Notes under the pieces: generated by a model | Told to the model about the DNA's origin: nothing | Seen by the model: the letters and a program-made list of their open reading frames with translations, nothing else | The model's database searches: none | Shown: in pieces, positions 44,474 through 54,131 of the stretch | How the letters are laid out: every line of letters starts with the position of its first letter | Numbering within the stretch: the first letter of the stretch is position 1 | Assembly (NCBI RefSeq): GCF_900106055.1 | Contig: NZ_LT629792.1 | Coordinates: forward strand, 1,240,001 to 1,304,000 | Reading direction: 5' to 3' | DNA length: 64,000 bases | DNA from: Schaalia radingae | GTDB taxonomy: Bacteria; Actinomycetota; Actinomycetes; Actinomycetales; Actinomycetaceae | Translations under genes and position numbers: made by a program

Positions 44474-45637
44474 ATGAGCCAGCCAATTGCATTGGGAATG
44501 CCCTCCACTGCGGATGTGGGATTTCCTCGGAAGAAGACTCGTCGCATCCACGTAGGGTCAGTCCCTGTGGGGGGCGGCGCGCCGATTTCTGTTCAGTCCA
44601 TGACCACCACGAAGACGCATGACATCGGGGCGACACTTCAGCAGATCGCGGAGCTGACTGCAGCTGGGTGCGACATTGTGCGTGTGGCATGTCCGACTGA
44701 TAAGGACGCTGCTGCGCTCAAAGTAATCGCGCAGCAATCCACCATCCCTGTTATTGCGGACATCCATTTCCAGCCCAAGTACGTGTTCGCGGCAATCGAG
44801 GCGGGATGTGGGGCAGTACGTGTCAATCCAGGCAATATTCGTCGGTTCGACGATCAGATCGAGGCCATCACTCAGGCTGCTACAGAACACGGGACCTCGA
44901 TCCGCATCGGTGTCAACGCCGGCTCGCTGGACAAACGTATGTATGAAAAGTTCGGCGGCCCAACCGCTGAAGCTTTGGCTGAATCAGCTGTCTGGGAAGC
45001 CTCGCTGTTTGAGCAATACGACTTCCACGACTTCAAGATTTCTGTCAAGCACCACGATCCTGTCACAATGATCCGTGCCTATGAGCTCTTGTCCGAACGA
45101 GGGGACTGGCCGCTCCACTTGGGTGTCACGGAAGCTGGACCGGCCTTCCAGGGCACCATCAAGTCGGCTACCGCCTTTGGCGCCCTGTTGCGTGAGGGCA
45201 TCGGTGACACGATCCGCGTGTCCTTGTCGGCACCGCCCGTCGAGGAAGTCAAGGTTGGCATTCAAATTCTGCAGTCAATGGGGCTGCGCGAGCGCACACT
45301 GGAAATCGTGTCATGCCCGTCATGCGGCCGCGCGCAGGTCGATGTGTATTCCCTGGCTAACAGTGTGACTGAGGGGCTGAAGGATTTGACGGTTCCCCTG
45401 CGCGTCGCCGTCATGGGATGCGTCGTGAACGGACCAGGTGAAGCACGCGAAGCCGACCTGGGTGTGGCATCCGGCAACGGGAAAGGCAAGATCTTCATCA
45501 AGGGTGAAGTGGTCGAAACAGTGCCGGAAGATCAGATTGTTGAAACACTGATTCGCCGCGCAAACCTGCTCGCCGAAGAAATGGGCCTTGAAGAAGGCGA
45601 CGGTCACGTCGAGGTCATCCCTGCCGGAGCACGGTGA
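44474..45637 (+). CDS. ispG: 4-hydroxy-3-methylbut-2-enyl-diphosphate synthase
   Basis: Iron-sulfur enzyme of the MEP pathway (GcpE), 387 residues. An N-terminal TIM barrel with [12 protein letters not shown] and [11 protein letters not shown] is followed by the reductase-like domain. The [4Fe-4S] ligands are in SCPSCGRAQ and [10 protein letters not shown]. Start placed at ATG 44474, where similarity begins; the GTG at 44420 inside rseP would add 18 unlikely residues. Last gene of the conserved rpsB-to-ispG run. Confidence 0.96.
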   Translation: MSQPIALGMPSTADVGFPRKKTRRIHVGSVPVGGGAPISVQSMTTTKTHDIGATLQQIAELTAAGCDIVRVACPTDKDAAALKVIAQQSTIPVIADIHFQPKYVFAAIEAGCGAVRVNPGNIRRFDDQIEAITQAATEHGTSIRIGVNAGSLDKRMYEKFGGPTAEALAESAVWEASLFEQYDFHDFKISVKHHDPVTMIRAYELLSERGDWPLHLGVTEAGPAFQGTIKSATAFGALLREGIGDTIRVSLSAPPVEEVKVGIQILQSMGLRERTLEIVSCPSCGRAQVDVYSLANSVTEGLKDLTVPLRVAVMGCVVNGPGEAREADLGVASGNGKGKIFIKGEVVETVPEDQIVETLIRRANLLAEEMGLEEGDGHVEVIPAGAR

Positions 45638-45714
45638 TCACCGTGAGGTGCGCGTCGAGCGGGGATATTGTGTACCGTTGAAAGATAGCCTGGAAGTGCG
45701 GAAGGGAGCGGCTC

Positions 45715-46587
45715 GTGGGTAGTAATCGCCTGGGTCGAACCGTGACAGGTTATGCGCTCTTGGTGCCCAGTTTGATCGGTGTGCTCGTTTTCCTTCTGGC
45801 ACCCATCGGCATTGTGATCTGGCTGAGCTTTCAGCGCTGGGATTTGATCGCACCGCGCCAATTCGTCGGATTCGACAACTGGGTATCTGTCCTTACCGGA
45901 CCTGACCTGGTGAACTCCCTGATCGTCACTGCACTCCTGGTGCTGTTGGTAATTCCCATTCAGACACTCCTCGGCCTGCTGATGGCTGCTCTCATGGTGA
46001 AAGGACTACCAGGCTCGGGAGTGTTCCGCGTTATCTACGTCATCCCGTGGGTGTGTGCGCCACTGGCTCTGGGCATCGTGTGGAAGTGGATTTTTGCCCC
46101 CACCGGCGGTGCCCTGAACGCACTGATCGGCGCCCGGGTCGAATGGCTGACCGATCCGACATTAGCCCTGCCAGCAGTCGCATTCGTATCCATCTGGTCC
46201 CAGGTCGGCTACGTCGCCCTGTTTTTTATGGCCGGTCTGGCAGCGATACCAGAAGACATCATTGAGGCAGCGCGCGTCGATGGAGCATCCGACACGCGCA
46301 TCTTCTGGTCAATCAAGGTGCCCCTCATCCGCCCGACGATGTTCTTCGTACTGGTTACGTCCACCATTTCCGTCTTCCAAATGTTCGACCAGATTTTCGC
46401 GCTGACCGAGGGCGGCCCGGCCAAGCGGACAGAGGTACTGTCCTACCGGATCTACAACCTGGCGTTCACGAACTTTGATCTGGGCAGAGCGTCGGTGACG
46501 GCGTTGGTTCTCTTCGTCATCCTGGTGGCAATCACGCTGATTCAGAATCGCTACTTTTCCCGGAGGATGACCTATGAGTACTCCTAG
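45715..46587 (+). CDS. Sugar ABC transporter permease, MalF type
   Basis: First membrane subunit (290 residues) of a second CUT1 carbohydrate importer. About six membrane helices are present and the EAA loop reads IEAARVDGASDTRIF (about 182-196). GTG start with AAGGGAG upstream. The 77-bp gap after ispG is the only likely promoter region for this operon; a TATTGTGTAC element in it loosely recalls the TATTGTAC before the GH76 gene. The stop overlaps the second permease gene by 14 bp. Confidence 0.92.
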   Translation: MGSNRLGRTVTGYALLVPSLIGVLVFLLAPIGIVIWLSFQRWDLIAPRQFVGFDNWVSVLTGPDLVNSLIVTALLVLLVIPIQTLLGLLMAALMVKGLPGSGVFRVIYVIPWVCAPLALGIVWKWIFAPTGGALNALIGARVEWLTDPTLALPAVAFVSIWSQVGYVALFFMAGLAAIPEDIIEAARVDGASDTRIFWSIKVPLIRPTMFFVLVTSTISVFQMFDQIFALTEGGPAKRTEVLSYRIYNLAFTNFDLGRASVTALVLFVILVAITLIQNRYFSRRMTYEYS

Positions 46588-47428
46588 GAAGCGTGGCGTT
46601 GCCGCGGTGTGGACGAACACCCTTGTCTACGCAATCTTGGTCATCGGTGCGGTTCTGGTTCTGGCACCGTTCGCGTTGTCTGTCATGACGTCGTTGAAGA
46701 CACCAAGGCAGTTCGCTACCTCGTCGCCTCTTGAACCTCCCGCACCGCCGACTCTGGACAACTTCACGAACCTGTTTGCAGGTGGAACGAAGGTCGACTT
46801 CAGCCGCGCCTTCGGCGTAACGTTCGCCGTCGTGATAGTTGTCCTTGTGGGCCAACTTCTTTTTTCCATCATGGCCGCCTATGCTTTCGCGCGTATCAGT
46901 TTTCCTGGTCGTGACGCCGTCTTCTGGGTGTATCTGGCTACGCTCATGGTGCCGCAGGTCGTCACGATCGTTCCGCTGTATCTGATGATGGCGCAAAGTG
47001 GGCTGCGCAATACGTTCTGGGCATTGGTGCTGCCGTATGTCTTCGGCTCCCCGTATGCGATCTTCCTGCTTCGTGAGTATTTCCGCTCCATTCCTCAGGA
47101 CCTGATCGACGCAGCGCGCCTCGATGGTGCTGGAACTATCCGAGTATTGACTCGGATTGTCGTGCCTATGTCCCGCCCGATTATCGCAACTCTTGCGTTG
47201 ATCACGGTAGTGACGCACTGGAACAACTTCATGTGGCCGTTGATTGTGACAACCGGCCAGGACTGGGCAGTGATCACCGTGGCGACCTCGAGCCTGCAGT
47301 CCCAATACACCAATAACTGGACGCTGGTCATGGCTGCCACCACGATTGCAATGGCACCGTTGATCCTCATATTTGCGCTCTTCAATCGTCGTATTGTCGA
47401 TTCCATTGCGATCACGAGCTTTAAGTAG
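46574..47428 (+). CDS. Sugar ABC transporter permease, MalG type
   Basis: Second membrane subunit (284 residues) of the importer, with a long first periplasmic loop (about 48-70) typical of MalG-like proteins. The EAA loop DLIDAARLDGAG lies near residue 177. ATG start with GGAGG upstream, overlapping the preceding gene. The organisation (permease, permease, binding protein last) copies that of the operon at the left end of the window, but the sequences are not near-identical, so this is not a recent duplication. No ATPase gene is present. Confidence 0.92.
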   Translation: MSTPRKRGVAAVWTNTLVYAILVIGAVLVLAPFALSVMTSLKTPRQFATSSPLEPPAPPTLDNFTNLFAGGTKVDFSRAFGVTFAVVIVVLVGQLLFSIMAAYAFARISFPGRDAVFWVYLATLMVPQVVTIVPLYLMMAQSGLRNTFWALVLPYVFGSPYAIFLLREYFRSIPQDLIDAARLDGAGTIRVLTRIVVPMSRPIIATLALITVVTHWNNFMWPLIVTTGQDWAVITVATSSLQSQYTNNWTLVMAATTIAMAPLILIFALFNRRIVDSIAITSFK

Positions 47429-47457
47429 ACCCCACCACAACACGAAAGGATGAAGCG

Positions 47458-48822
47458 ATGACACATCTGCGAAAGCCGCTTCTTGCAGGAATTCTGGGCA
47501 TGGCATTGGCTCTGGCTGCCTGCAGCTCAGGAGGATCCGGTCAAAGCGGCGAAAGCGGGGGGACCGCTTCGAATTCAGGAGCTGCCACCACTGTGACCTT
47601 GAGGCTGTGGGACGAGGGGGCCGCCGGCGCCTACGAAGAATCACTCGCTGCATTTCACGAACAGAATCCTGACATAGCTGTGGAGACTTCCGTCGTCCCG
47701 TGGAGCGACTACTTCACCAAGTTGCGCACGGATATCGCTGCCGGCTCGATGGATGACCTGTTCTGGATTAACAACTCGTCCTACACGTCCTACGCCAAGA
47801 GCGGCAACATGGTCAATATCGACGAGGCATTGGGCGCCGAAGCGCGCGACCAGTGGGATGCCAATGTTGTCAAGGCCTTCACCCTCGATGACACATTGTG
47901 GGGCGTGCCGCAGCTGTCGGACGCTGGAATTGCGCTGTACTACAACAAGACTCTCCTCGATGAAGCTGGCGTGACACCGGACGACCTCGCCAATGCGAAA
48001 TGGTCACCGCAGGGCGGCGACGACACGCTGATCAACCTGCTCAAGAAGCTCACGAAGGATGACAGCGGCAATACTGCTGACTCAGCTGACTTCAACGCAG
48101 ATTCGATCACCCAGTACGGCTACAACGCGGCTCAGGATCTCCAGGCAATCATGCTGCCCTTTATTGGCTCCAACGGCGGCACGTTCCAGAACGGTGACCG
48201 ATTCACCTTCTCTGACGCCAGGACCACACAGGCCATGCAGTACGTTGTCGACCTGATTACCAAGGAACACGTGGCTCCCTCGGCAGCCGATACGAACATG
48301 GACGGAGAATTCACTCGTAACCAGTTCCTCCAGGGCAACATGGCGATCTTCCAGTCCGGCCTGTACAACTTGGCCACCATTGCGGAAAGTGCCGATTTTG
48401 AGTGGGGGACAGCGCTTCTGCCGGAGGGTCCCGCAGGCCGTGTCTCTGTCACCAACGGCATCGTCGTTGCGGGCAATGCGAAGAGTGAGAACCCCGAGGC
48501 TGTTGCCGAGGTTCTGGAGTGGCTCGGTTCCCAGGAAGGCAACGAATATATCGGAAAGAACGGCACGAATCTGCCTGCGGTCACAGCGGCGCAGCAGGTC
48601 TACTTCGATTTCTGGAAGGACAAGGGGATCGACATTCAACCGTTCTTCGACGTTGTCGCCGATGGTGCGCCCACCATTGATCCGCCTGTAGGCGACAACT
48701 TCACGGCCGCGTCAGCCGCGTACACCGAAGTCCTTAACGAGGTCTTTCAGGGACGCGTTCCCGTCGCTGAGGGTATGAAGACAGCGGACGAGAAGGCGAA
48801 CGCCGCCATGAACGGCGAATAA
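47458..48822 (+). CDS. Extracellular sugar-binding lipoprotein of ABC importer
   Basis: Family 1 solute-binding protein of 454 residues. The signal peptide ends in a lipobox LAAC with lipid-bearing Cys22, followed by a Ser/Gly-rich linker (SSGGSGQSGESGG). The mature two-lobe domain includes LRLWDEGAAGAYEESLAAF and aromatic positions typical of sugar binders. GAAAGGA precedes the ATG. The operon ends here with a strong hairpin. Ligand not identified. Confidence 0.92.
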   Translation: MTHLRKPLLAGILGMALALAACSSGGSGQSGESGGTASNSGAATTVTLRLWDEGAAGAYEESLAAFHEQNPDIAVETSVVPWSDYFTKLRTDIAAGSMDDLFWINNSSYTSYAKSGNMVNIDEALGAEARDQWDANVVKAFTLDDTLWGVPQLSDAGIALYYNKTLLDEAGVTPDDLANAKWSPQGGDDTLINLLKKLTKDDSGNTADSADFNADSITQYGYNAAQDLQAIMLPFIGSNGGTFQNGDRFTFSDARTTQAMQYVVDLITKEHVAPSAADTNMDGEFTRNQFLQGNMAIFQSGLYNLATIAESADFEWGTALLPEGPAGRVSVTNGIVVAGNAKSENPEAVAEVLEWLGSQEGNEYIGKNGTNLPAVTAAQQVYFDFWKDKGIDIQPFFDVVADGAPTIDPPVGDNFTAASAAYTEVLNEVFQGRVPVAEGMKTADEKANAAMNGE

Positions 48823-48837
48823 GACGTCTACCACTTG

Positions 48838-48872
48838 CGCGGCCGTGAGGCAGTCGGTGCCTTACGGCCGCG
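48838..48872 (+). terminator. Bidirectional terminator hairpin
   Basis: A 15-bp stem (one G-U pair) with loop GTCGG lies 16 bp after the binding-protein stop and reaches into the 3' end of the convergent aldo/keto reductase gene. The T-rich tail is short (TTTCAGTT). It probably serves both convergent transcripts. Confidence 0.75.
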
Positions 48873-49932
48873 TTTCAGTTGCGCCCCACCATTGGTTGAT
48901 GCCTGAATCCACCGCATGCTCGTCGATGGCCTGCAGTTCCTCGTCGCTGAAGTCAGTGGCGTCGAGTGCTCCGAGAGAATTCGACAACTGCTCCACGCTG
49001 GAAGCTCCGACCAATGCGGTGGTCACGGTGCGCGCTCCCTGATCTCGCAGCACCCACGCGATAGCCATTTGAGCCAGATCCTGTCCACGCTCATGAGCTA
49101 TATCGTTGAGGGCGCGAATGTGATCGAGCGTCTCATCGGTCAAGAATTCGCGCGAAACTTTACCCACGCCGAGCCGTGAATTCTCAGGAATGCCGTCCAG
49201 GTACTTGTCGGTGAGCATTCCCTGCGCCAGAGGAGAAAACGCGATGACGCCCATCTTCTGTTCAGCGGCAGTATCCAGCAGCGAGGGCTCGCCTTCTTCA
49301 ACCCACCTGTTCAGCATGGAGTACGACGGCTGATGAATCACGAGGGGAACGCCGAGTTCACGCATGATCGACTGCGCCTGAATGGTTGCGTGCGCACTGT
49401 AGGACGAAATCCCGACGTAGCGTGCTTTGCCCGATGCCACAGCATCACGCAGCGCCATCATCGATTCTTCCAGGCGCGTTTCGCCTTCAGGACGATGGTG
49501 GTAGAAGATGTCCACGTAATCGAGCCCCATACGGGTCAATGACTCATCCAGAGATGACAACAAGTAGTTGCGGGAACCGCCCTGGCCATAGGGACCTTCC
49601 CACATGTCCCATCCCGCTTTCGTTGAAATGACGAGCTCGTGGCGATGTGCCCGCAAATCCTTCGCGAAGATCCTCCCGAAGTTCTCTTCCGTGCTCCCCG
49701 CTGGCGGACCGTAGTTATTGGCTATGTCGAAGTGGTAAATACCGTGATCGAATGCGAAGCGAATAATGTCACGCTGTGTCTGGAACGGGCGGTCGTCACC
49801 GAAGTTGTGCCACAGTCCCAGTGCAATGCGAGGGAGCTGCAAACCTGAGTCCGCGCAACGCGCGGTCGGCATGGTCGAATAACGGTCCGTCGAAGGCAGC
49901 CAGGGAGTACCGGTTGGAAGAAAATTCATCAT
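48862..49932 (-). CDS. Aldo/keto reductase (YghZ/GAP reductase-like)
   Basis: NADPH-dependent oxidoreductase of the AKR14/Kv-beta-like group, 356 residues, TIM barrel. The catalytic tetrad is visible: Asp and Tyr in FDIANNYG (about 74-81), Lys in STKAGWD and His in IFYHHRPE. The C-terminal cofactor site is TALVGASSVEQL. Relatives reduce L-glyceraldehyde 3-phosphate and methylglyoxal. The ATG at 49932 has GACAAT 6 nt upstream and no ribosome binding site. Divergent from proS. Confidence 0.88.
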   Translation of the reverse strand: MMNFLPTGTPWLPSTDRYSTMPTARCADSGLQLPRIALGLWHNFGDDRPFQTQRDIIRFAFDHGIYHFDIANNYGPPAGSTEENFGRIFAKDLRAHRHELVISTKAGWDMWEGPYGQGGSRNYLLSSLDESLTRMGLDYVDIFYHHRPEGETRLEESMMALRDAVASGKARYVGISSYSAHATIQAQSIMRELGVPLVIHQPSYSMLNRWVEEGEPSLLDTAAEQKMGVIAFSPLAQGMLTDKYLDGIPENSRLGVGKVSREFLTDETLDHIRALNDIAHERGQDLAQMAIAWVLRDQGARTVTTALVGASSVEQLSNSLGALDATDFSDEELQAIDEHAVDSGINQWWGATETRP

Positions 49933-49938
49933 GGTTCT

Positions 49939-49944
49939 ATTGTC
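49939..49944 (-). promoter_or_regulatory. -10-like element of aldo/keto reductase gene
   Basis: GACAAT on the minus strand, then AGAACC, then ATG at 49932. The same hexamer and spacing are seen before the small membrane protein gene at 20423. Confidence 0.4.
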
Positions 49945-49993
49945 TCGTGCTGCTGGTCGCCTCGCGTGGATTCCGACATCTCAGGGACAGGAT

Positions 49994-50023
49994 CTGACAG
50001 GAAGCGCAGTGGTGAACTAATCT
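49994..50023 (+). promoter_or_regulatory. proS promoter (leaderless candidate)
   Basis: CTGACA (49994-49999) and TAATCT (50018-50023) are 18 bp apart. The predicted start falls at 50030-50031, at the GTG start codon of proS. Confidence 0.5.
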
Positions 50024-50030
50024 GGAAGAC

Positions 50031-51818
50031 GTGCTGAAAACTATGTCATCTTTCTTTGTCCGCACGTTGCGTGAAGATCCCGCCGACGCGGAAGTCACCT
50101 CTCATAAGCTCCTGGTGCGCGCTGGTTACATTCGACGTGCCGCACCCGGTATCTACACGTGGCTCCCGTTGGGCCTGCGCGTGGTGCGCAAGGTGGAGCA
50201 GGTTGTGCGTGAGGAAATGGACAGGATCGGTGCGCAGGAAGTGCTGTTCCCAGCTCTGCTTCCAGCCGACCCGTACAAGCAGTCCCATCGCTGGGAGGAA
50301 TACGGCCCTACGCTCTTCAAGCTGCGTGACCGCAAAGAGGGGGACTATCTGCTTGCCCCCACTCACGAAGAGATGTTTACCCTGCTGGTCAAGGATATGT
50401 ACTCCTCGTACAAAGATCTTCCCGTCACGCTGTACCAGATTCAGACCAAGTACCGTGACGAGGCTCGTCCTCGCGCCGGTCTGATCCGCGGACGCGAATT
50501 TATCATGAAAGATGCGTACTCTTTCGACCTTGACGATGACGGGCTGGATGCCTCCTACGACCTGGAACGTTCGGCATACGAAGCGATCTTCAAACGTCTG
50601 GACCTTGAATACGTCATCTGTTCGGCAATGTCCGGCGCAATGGGCGGATCACGCTCTGAAGAGTTCCTGCATCCGTGCACGATTGGCGAAGATACATTTG
50701 TGCGCTCTGCAGGTGGGTATGCGGCCAACGCGGAAGCTGTCAAGACACCGGCACCGGACCCGCTGCCAATCGAAGGTCAGCGCCAGGCAGTTGTCTATCC
50801 GACGCCGGATTCCACGACGATCGACGCGCTCGTGACGTTCGCGAACGACGAGCATCCGCGTGAGGATCGCCTGTGGGAAGCATCCGACACATTGAAGAAC
50901 GTGGTAGTGGCGTTGACGCATCCTGACGACACGCGTGAAGTCGTGGTGATCGGTGTGCCAGGTGACCGAGAAGTCGATATGAAGCGCCTAGAGGCCGCTG
51001 TTTCACCGGCGCGCGTAGAGATCGCGACCGGCGAGGATCTGGCGCAGCATCCGGAGCTGGTCGCCGGTTACATCGGCCCTGACGTCCTGGGCCCCAATGC
51101 ACGGGGCATTGAAAACCCTGTGCGCTACCTGCTCGATCCGCGCATCGTGGATGGCACCTCGTGGATCACAGGCGCCAATGAGGTCGAACGGCACGTCTTT
51201 GGCCTTGTCAAGGGGCGTGACTTTACTGCAGATGGCTGGATCGAAGCGGCCGAGGTACGCGAGGGCGACCCCGCACCTGACGGCTCCGGTCCGTTGCACC
51301 TGGAACGCGGCATCGAAATCGGCCATATTTTCCAGTTGGGACGCAAGTACGCCGAGGCGTTGGGCCTGACCGTTCTGGATGAGAACGGCAAATCCCGCAT
51401 CGTCACGATGGGCTCCTACGGTATCGGCGTGTCTCGCGTGATGGCGGCCTTGGCTGAATCGACCAGCGATGAGAAGGGCTTGTCATGGCCCGCACACATC
51501 GCACCCTTCGATGTTCATGTCCTCGCAACGGGCAAGGGCGAGGAGATCTTTACGACGGCGCGCGATTTGGCCACTCAGTTGGATGCTGCAGGTCTCGATG
51601 TGCTCTACGATGACCGTCCGAAGATGTCGGCAGGTGTCAAGTTTGCTGACAGTGAGTTGATCGGCATTCCGATCACCCTCGTCGTTGGGCGTGGCCTGAC
51701 TGACGGTGTCGTGGAAATCCGTACGAGAGCGACAGGTGAGCGCCATGAAGTTCCCGTGGACGAAGCGCTCATGCGTGTCAGTGAACTTCATCAAGACCTA
51801 ATGAATCAGGGGCAATAA
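50031..51818 (+). CDS. proS: Prolyl-tRNA synthetase (bacterial type with editing domain)
   Basis: Class II synthetase of 595 residues. Motif 1 ([20 protein letters not shown]), motif 2 ([27 protein letters not shown]) and motif 3 ([14 protein letters not shown]) are in order. An inserted editing domain spans about 225-400, between motifs 2 and 3, so mischarged Ala-tRNA-Pro can be cleared. A C-terminal anticodon-binding domain completes it. GTG 50031 is favoured; ATG 50043 is an alternative. The stop overlaps the def start (TAATG). Confidence 0.96.
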   Translation: MLKTMSSFFVRTLREDPADAEVTSHKLLVRAGYIRRAAPGIYTWLPLGLRVVRKVEQVVREEMDRIGAQEVLFPALLPADPYKQSHRWEEYGPTLFKLRDRKEGDYLLAPTHEEMFTLLVKDMYSSYKDLPVTLYQIQTKYRDEARPRAGLIRGREFIMKDAYSFDLDDDGLDASYDLERSAYEAIFKRLDLEYVICSAMSGAMGGSRSEEFLHPCTIGEDTFVRSAGGYAANAEAVKTPAPDPLPIEGQRQAVVYPTPDSTTIDALVTFANDEHPREDRLWEASDTLKNVVVALTHPDDTREVVVIGVPGDREVDMKRLEAAVSPARVEIATGEDLAQHPELVAGYIGPDVLGPNARGIENPVRYLLDPRIVDGTSWITGANEVERHVFGLVKGRDFTADGWIEAAEVREGDPAPDGSGPLHLERGIEIGHIFQLGRKYAEALGLTVLDENGKSRIVTMGSYGIGVSRVMAALAESTSDEKGLSWPAHIAPFDVHVLATGKGEEIFTTARDLATQLDAAGLDVLYDDRPKMSAGVKFADSELIGIPITLVVGRGLTDGVVEIRTRATGERHEVPVDEALMRVSELHQDLMNQGQ

Positions 51819-52309
51819 TGGCAATTCGTGACATTCGCATAATCGGAGATCCCATCCTGCGTACGCCGTGTGAGGAGATCACGACGATTGATGACCACGT
51901 GAAGATGCTGGTCGAAGATTTGCTTGAGGGCGTTGATATGGAGGGGCGTGCGGGTCTCGCGGCCAACCAGATCGGCGTTGGTTTGCGTGCGTTCTCGTGG
52001 AACATCGATGGGGAAGTGGGCTACATCCTGAACCCCCGGATCGTCGAGTTGTCCAAGGACGAATATCAGGATGGCGATGAGGGTTGTCTGTCAGTTCCTG
52101 ACTTGTTCTTCCCAACTGAGCGTGCCTGGTATGCCCGTGCCGAGGGGATTGACCTGGATGGCAAGCCAGTTGTCGTCGAAGGCGAGGAGCTGATGGGTCG
52201 GTGTATTCAACACGAATGCGACCATCTGGACGGCAAGATTTACATTGATCGCCTTGACCGCAAGAACCGTAAGGAAGCGATGCGCGCGATCCGCAAGATG
52301 GGTCTGTAG
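51818..52309 (+). CDS. def: Peptide deformylase
   Basis: Metalloenzyme that removes the formyl group from nascent proteins, 163 residues. Motif 1 is GLAANQ (46-51), motif 2 EGCLS with metal ligand Cys90, and motif 3 QHECDH with His132, catalytic Glu133 and His136. In-frame ATG overlaps the proS stop, so it is co-translated. No fmt gene is adjacent. Confidence 0.96.
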   Translation: MAIRDIRIIGDPILRTPCEEITTIDDHVKMLVEDLLEGVDMEGRAGLAANQIGVGLRAFSWNIDGEVGYILNPRIVELSKDEYQDGDEGCLSVPDLFFPTERAWYARAEGIDLDGKPVVVEGEELMGRCIQHECDHLDGKIYIDRLDRKNRKEAMRAIRKMGL

Positions 52310-52312
52310 CTG

Positions 52313-53176
52313 ATGCGTGAGCACGGTGACGCACTCTGCCTCAATCACGCCTTCTGGCAGGAGCAGGCATCACGTCACGCTCAGTCACCGTTTTACGACG
52401 TTGACGCTCTGGTGAACGATCGCGCGAAGATTCCTGAGGCCATACGCTTGGATCGACCGTACCTGGAGGGCGCTGACATCGAGGGCGGCGACGTCATCCA
52501 TCTTCAATGCCATATCGGCACCGACACTGTGGGACTGGCACGCTTGGGGGCGCACCGTCTGGTTGGCCTTGATTTTTCCGAAGAATCCCTGGAGATTGCA
52601 CGCGGCATTGCCGACCGAGCAGGCCTCCACATCGACTACGTCTGCTCGGATGTTTTGTCTGCCCATGAGGCGGTAGAGGGACGCTTCGACATTGTGTACA
52701 CCTCGGAGGGTGCCCTTGCATGGGTGCCTGACATACGCCGGTGGGCTCATGTCGTCGCTTCCTTGCTGAAACCAGGCGGCACGCTGGTTGTACGTGACGT
52801 GCATCCTCTTGTGGGAACATTGAAGGACCCGGTGCAATGTGACGCCCTCGAACTTCATTTCCCGTACTTTGAAACCCGTGAGGGAATCACATGGGACGAC
52901 GACTCAAGCGAATCCGACTACGCAGGCTCTTCTGTGACCCCAGGCAAGAACGCGACGGTGCAGTGGAACCACTCAGTTGGGCAGATTGTCAATGCGCTCA
53001 GTGACGAGGGCGTCTTTGTTCAACGCCTTGATGAGATTGATGAGTTATTTTTCCCGATGTCGCCCGATATGAAACGGTGCGGACCCAGCAGCTGGAAGCT
53101 ACCGGAATCCGCACCGACACGTGCCCTTCCTCTGTCATTCAGAATCGTGGCAACTGCAGATCTCACATCGTGTTGA
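52313..53176 (+). CDS. Class I SAM-dependent methyltransferase
   Basis: Rossmann-fold methyltransferase of 287 residues, substrate unknown. The SAM-binding loop is seen as VIHLQCHIGTDTVGLARLGA (about 62-81), with the acidic end of strand 2 in VGLDFSEESL. This variant with LQCHIGTDT is typical of a subgroup of uncharacterised bacterial methyltransferases. It starts 3 bp after def and is likely co-transcribed. The 3' end overlaps the convergent DUF981 gene by 14 bp. Confidence 0.8.
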   Translation: MREHGDALCLNHAFWQEQASRHAQSPFYDVDALVNDRAKIPEAIRLDRPYLEGADIEGGDVIHLQCHIGTDTVGLARLGAHRLVGLDFSEESLEIARGIADRAGLHIDYVCSDVLSAHEAVEGRFDIVYTSEGALAWVPDIRRWAHVVASLLKPGGTLVVRDVHPLVGTLKDPVQCDALELHFPYFETREGITWDDDSSESDYAGSSVTPGKNATVQWNHSVGQIVNALSDEGVFVQRLDEIDELFFPMSPDMKRCGPSSWKLPESAPTRALPLSFRIVATADLTSC

Positions 53177-53918
53177 CGATCAGACCGATGTGCGTGTAGA
53201 AGTTCAGGCATCCGAATAGGCCGATTGCAACGCCGCATGCCAGCCACAGCCACATGACAGCGTTGAGAATGCCGCCTCCACGCGATTCAGATGTGCCTTC
53301 TTTATCAGCGCGGAACACGCCGATTGGGAACAGGACGCAGCCCAAACCGATGACAAAGAAGAACAGTGACATGAAGATCGCTTCGAACCACGGCCACTGT
53401 GCAAACCAACCGGAAATGGGCTCCTGCGGGGGAGCGGTGAAGAGTCGGTACATCACGCCGGCGAAGGCGATGCCCCACAGTCCCAATCCCAGTCCGCCGG
53501 CGAAAATCGACAGCGGCTTTGCGGCGTGGAGCAGTTCGCTCAGAGCCTTCTGTGAACGGGCAATGTGGTCACGCTGCTTCCAGAGATAGAAGCACGCGAA
53601 CAGCAAGAGTGATCCAAAGCCCAGGCAGGTTTCACCGAAGATCACATTGTCGTAGGCGAAACCGCCAGCGGCCAGCGGCCACGTCGTCGTCATGTGCAAG
53701 CCGGTGGTTGTCAAGATCAAGCCAAGAGCACCGAACGCCATGGCGTATCCGTCGACCCGCACGGCAGTCTTGCCGGAGTTCGAGCGAACTTCCCTGAAGA
53801 ACATCGCAAGCCCGATGAGCGCTGCACCGGCTGCGACTGCCATTAATGTGTTGTAGGTCGGCATGCTCGGCCAATCGATCATGCCGGGGCTTTCGACACC
53901 TCTGAAAAAGTCGTCCAT
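53163..53918 (-). CDS. DUF981 family membrane protein
   Basis: Integral membrane protein of 251 residues with about seven predicted helices. Family-type features include YDNVIFGETCLGFGSLLLFACFYLW in the middle and repeated Trp/Pro-rich loops. Function unknown; members occur in actinobacteria and archaea. ATG 53918 has AGGAAAG some distance upstream. It stands alone, divergent from the DUF3145 gene across 213 bp. Confidence 0.82.
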   Translation of the reverse strand: MDDFFRGVESPGMIDWPSMPTYNTLMAVAAGAALIGLAMFFREVRSNSGKTAVRVDGYAMAFGALGLILTTTGLHMTTTWPLAAGGFAYDNVIFGETCLGFGSLLLFACFYLWKQRDHIARSQKALSELLHAAKPLSIFAGGLGLGLWGIAFAGVMYRLFTAPPQEPISGWFAQWPWFEAIFMSLFFFVIGLGCVLFPIGVFRADKEGTSESRGGGILNAVMWLWLACGVAIGLFGCLNFYTHIGLIVNTM

Positions 53919-54131
53919 CTATTCTTTTCTTTCCTCGACCCATGTCTCCACACAAAATGGAGCCGCGCCGTCTGCGCAGTGGGGACACTACGATGCTAAC
54001 AGGCTTTCACGGCGTGGCACTGGAATAGTCGGCGTAGACGCGTCATAATGGGTGTAACGCCACGAATCAGCGTGTCTGTTTCCGGTTGAGAACGTAGGGG
54101 AAGACGATTCTCACGCGAAATGGAGGTCACG
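53919..54131. other. Intergenic region between divergent DUF981 and DUF3145 genes
   Basis: 213 bp. Toward the right, CATAAT at 54044-54049 is a candidate -10 for the DUF3145-acp pair. No hairpin, repeat or small coding frame with a ribosome binding site was recognised. Confidence 0.4.

Noticed and set aside
46532..47653. 373-codon open frame opposite the second MalG-like permease gene
   Set aside because: Arg/His/Gln-rich product without domains; the plus strand carries a clear permease with an EAA loop.
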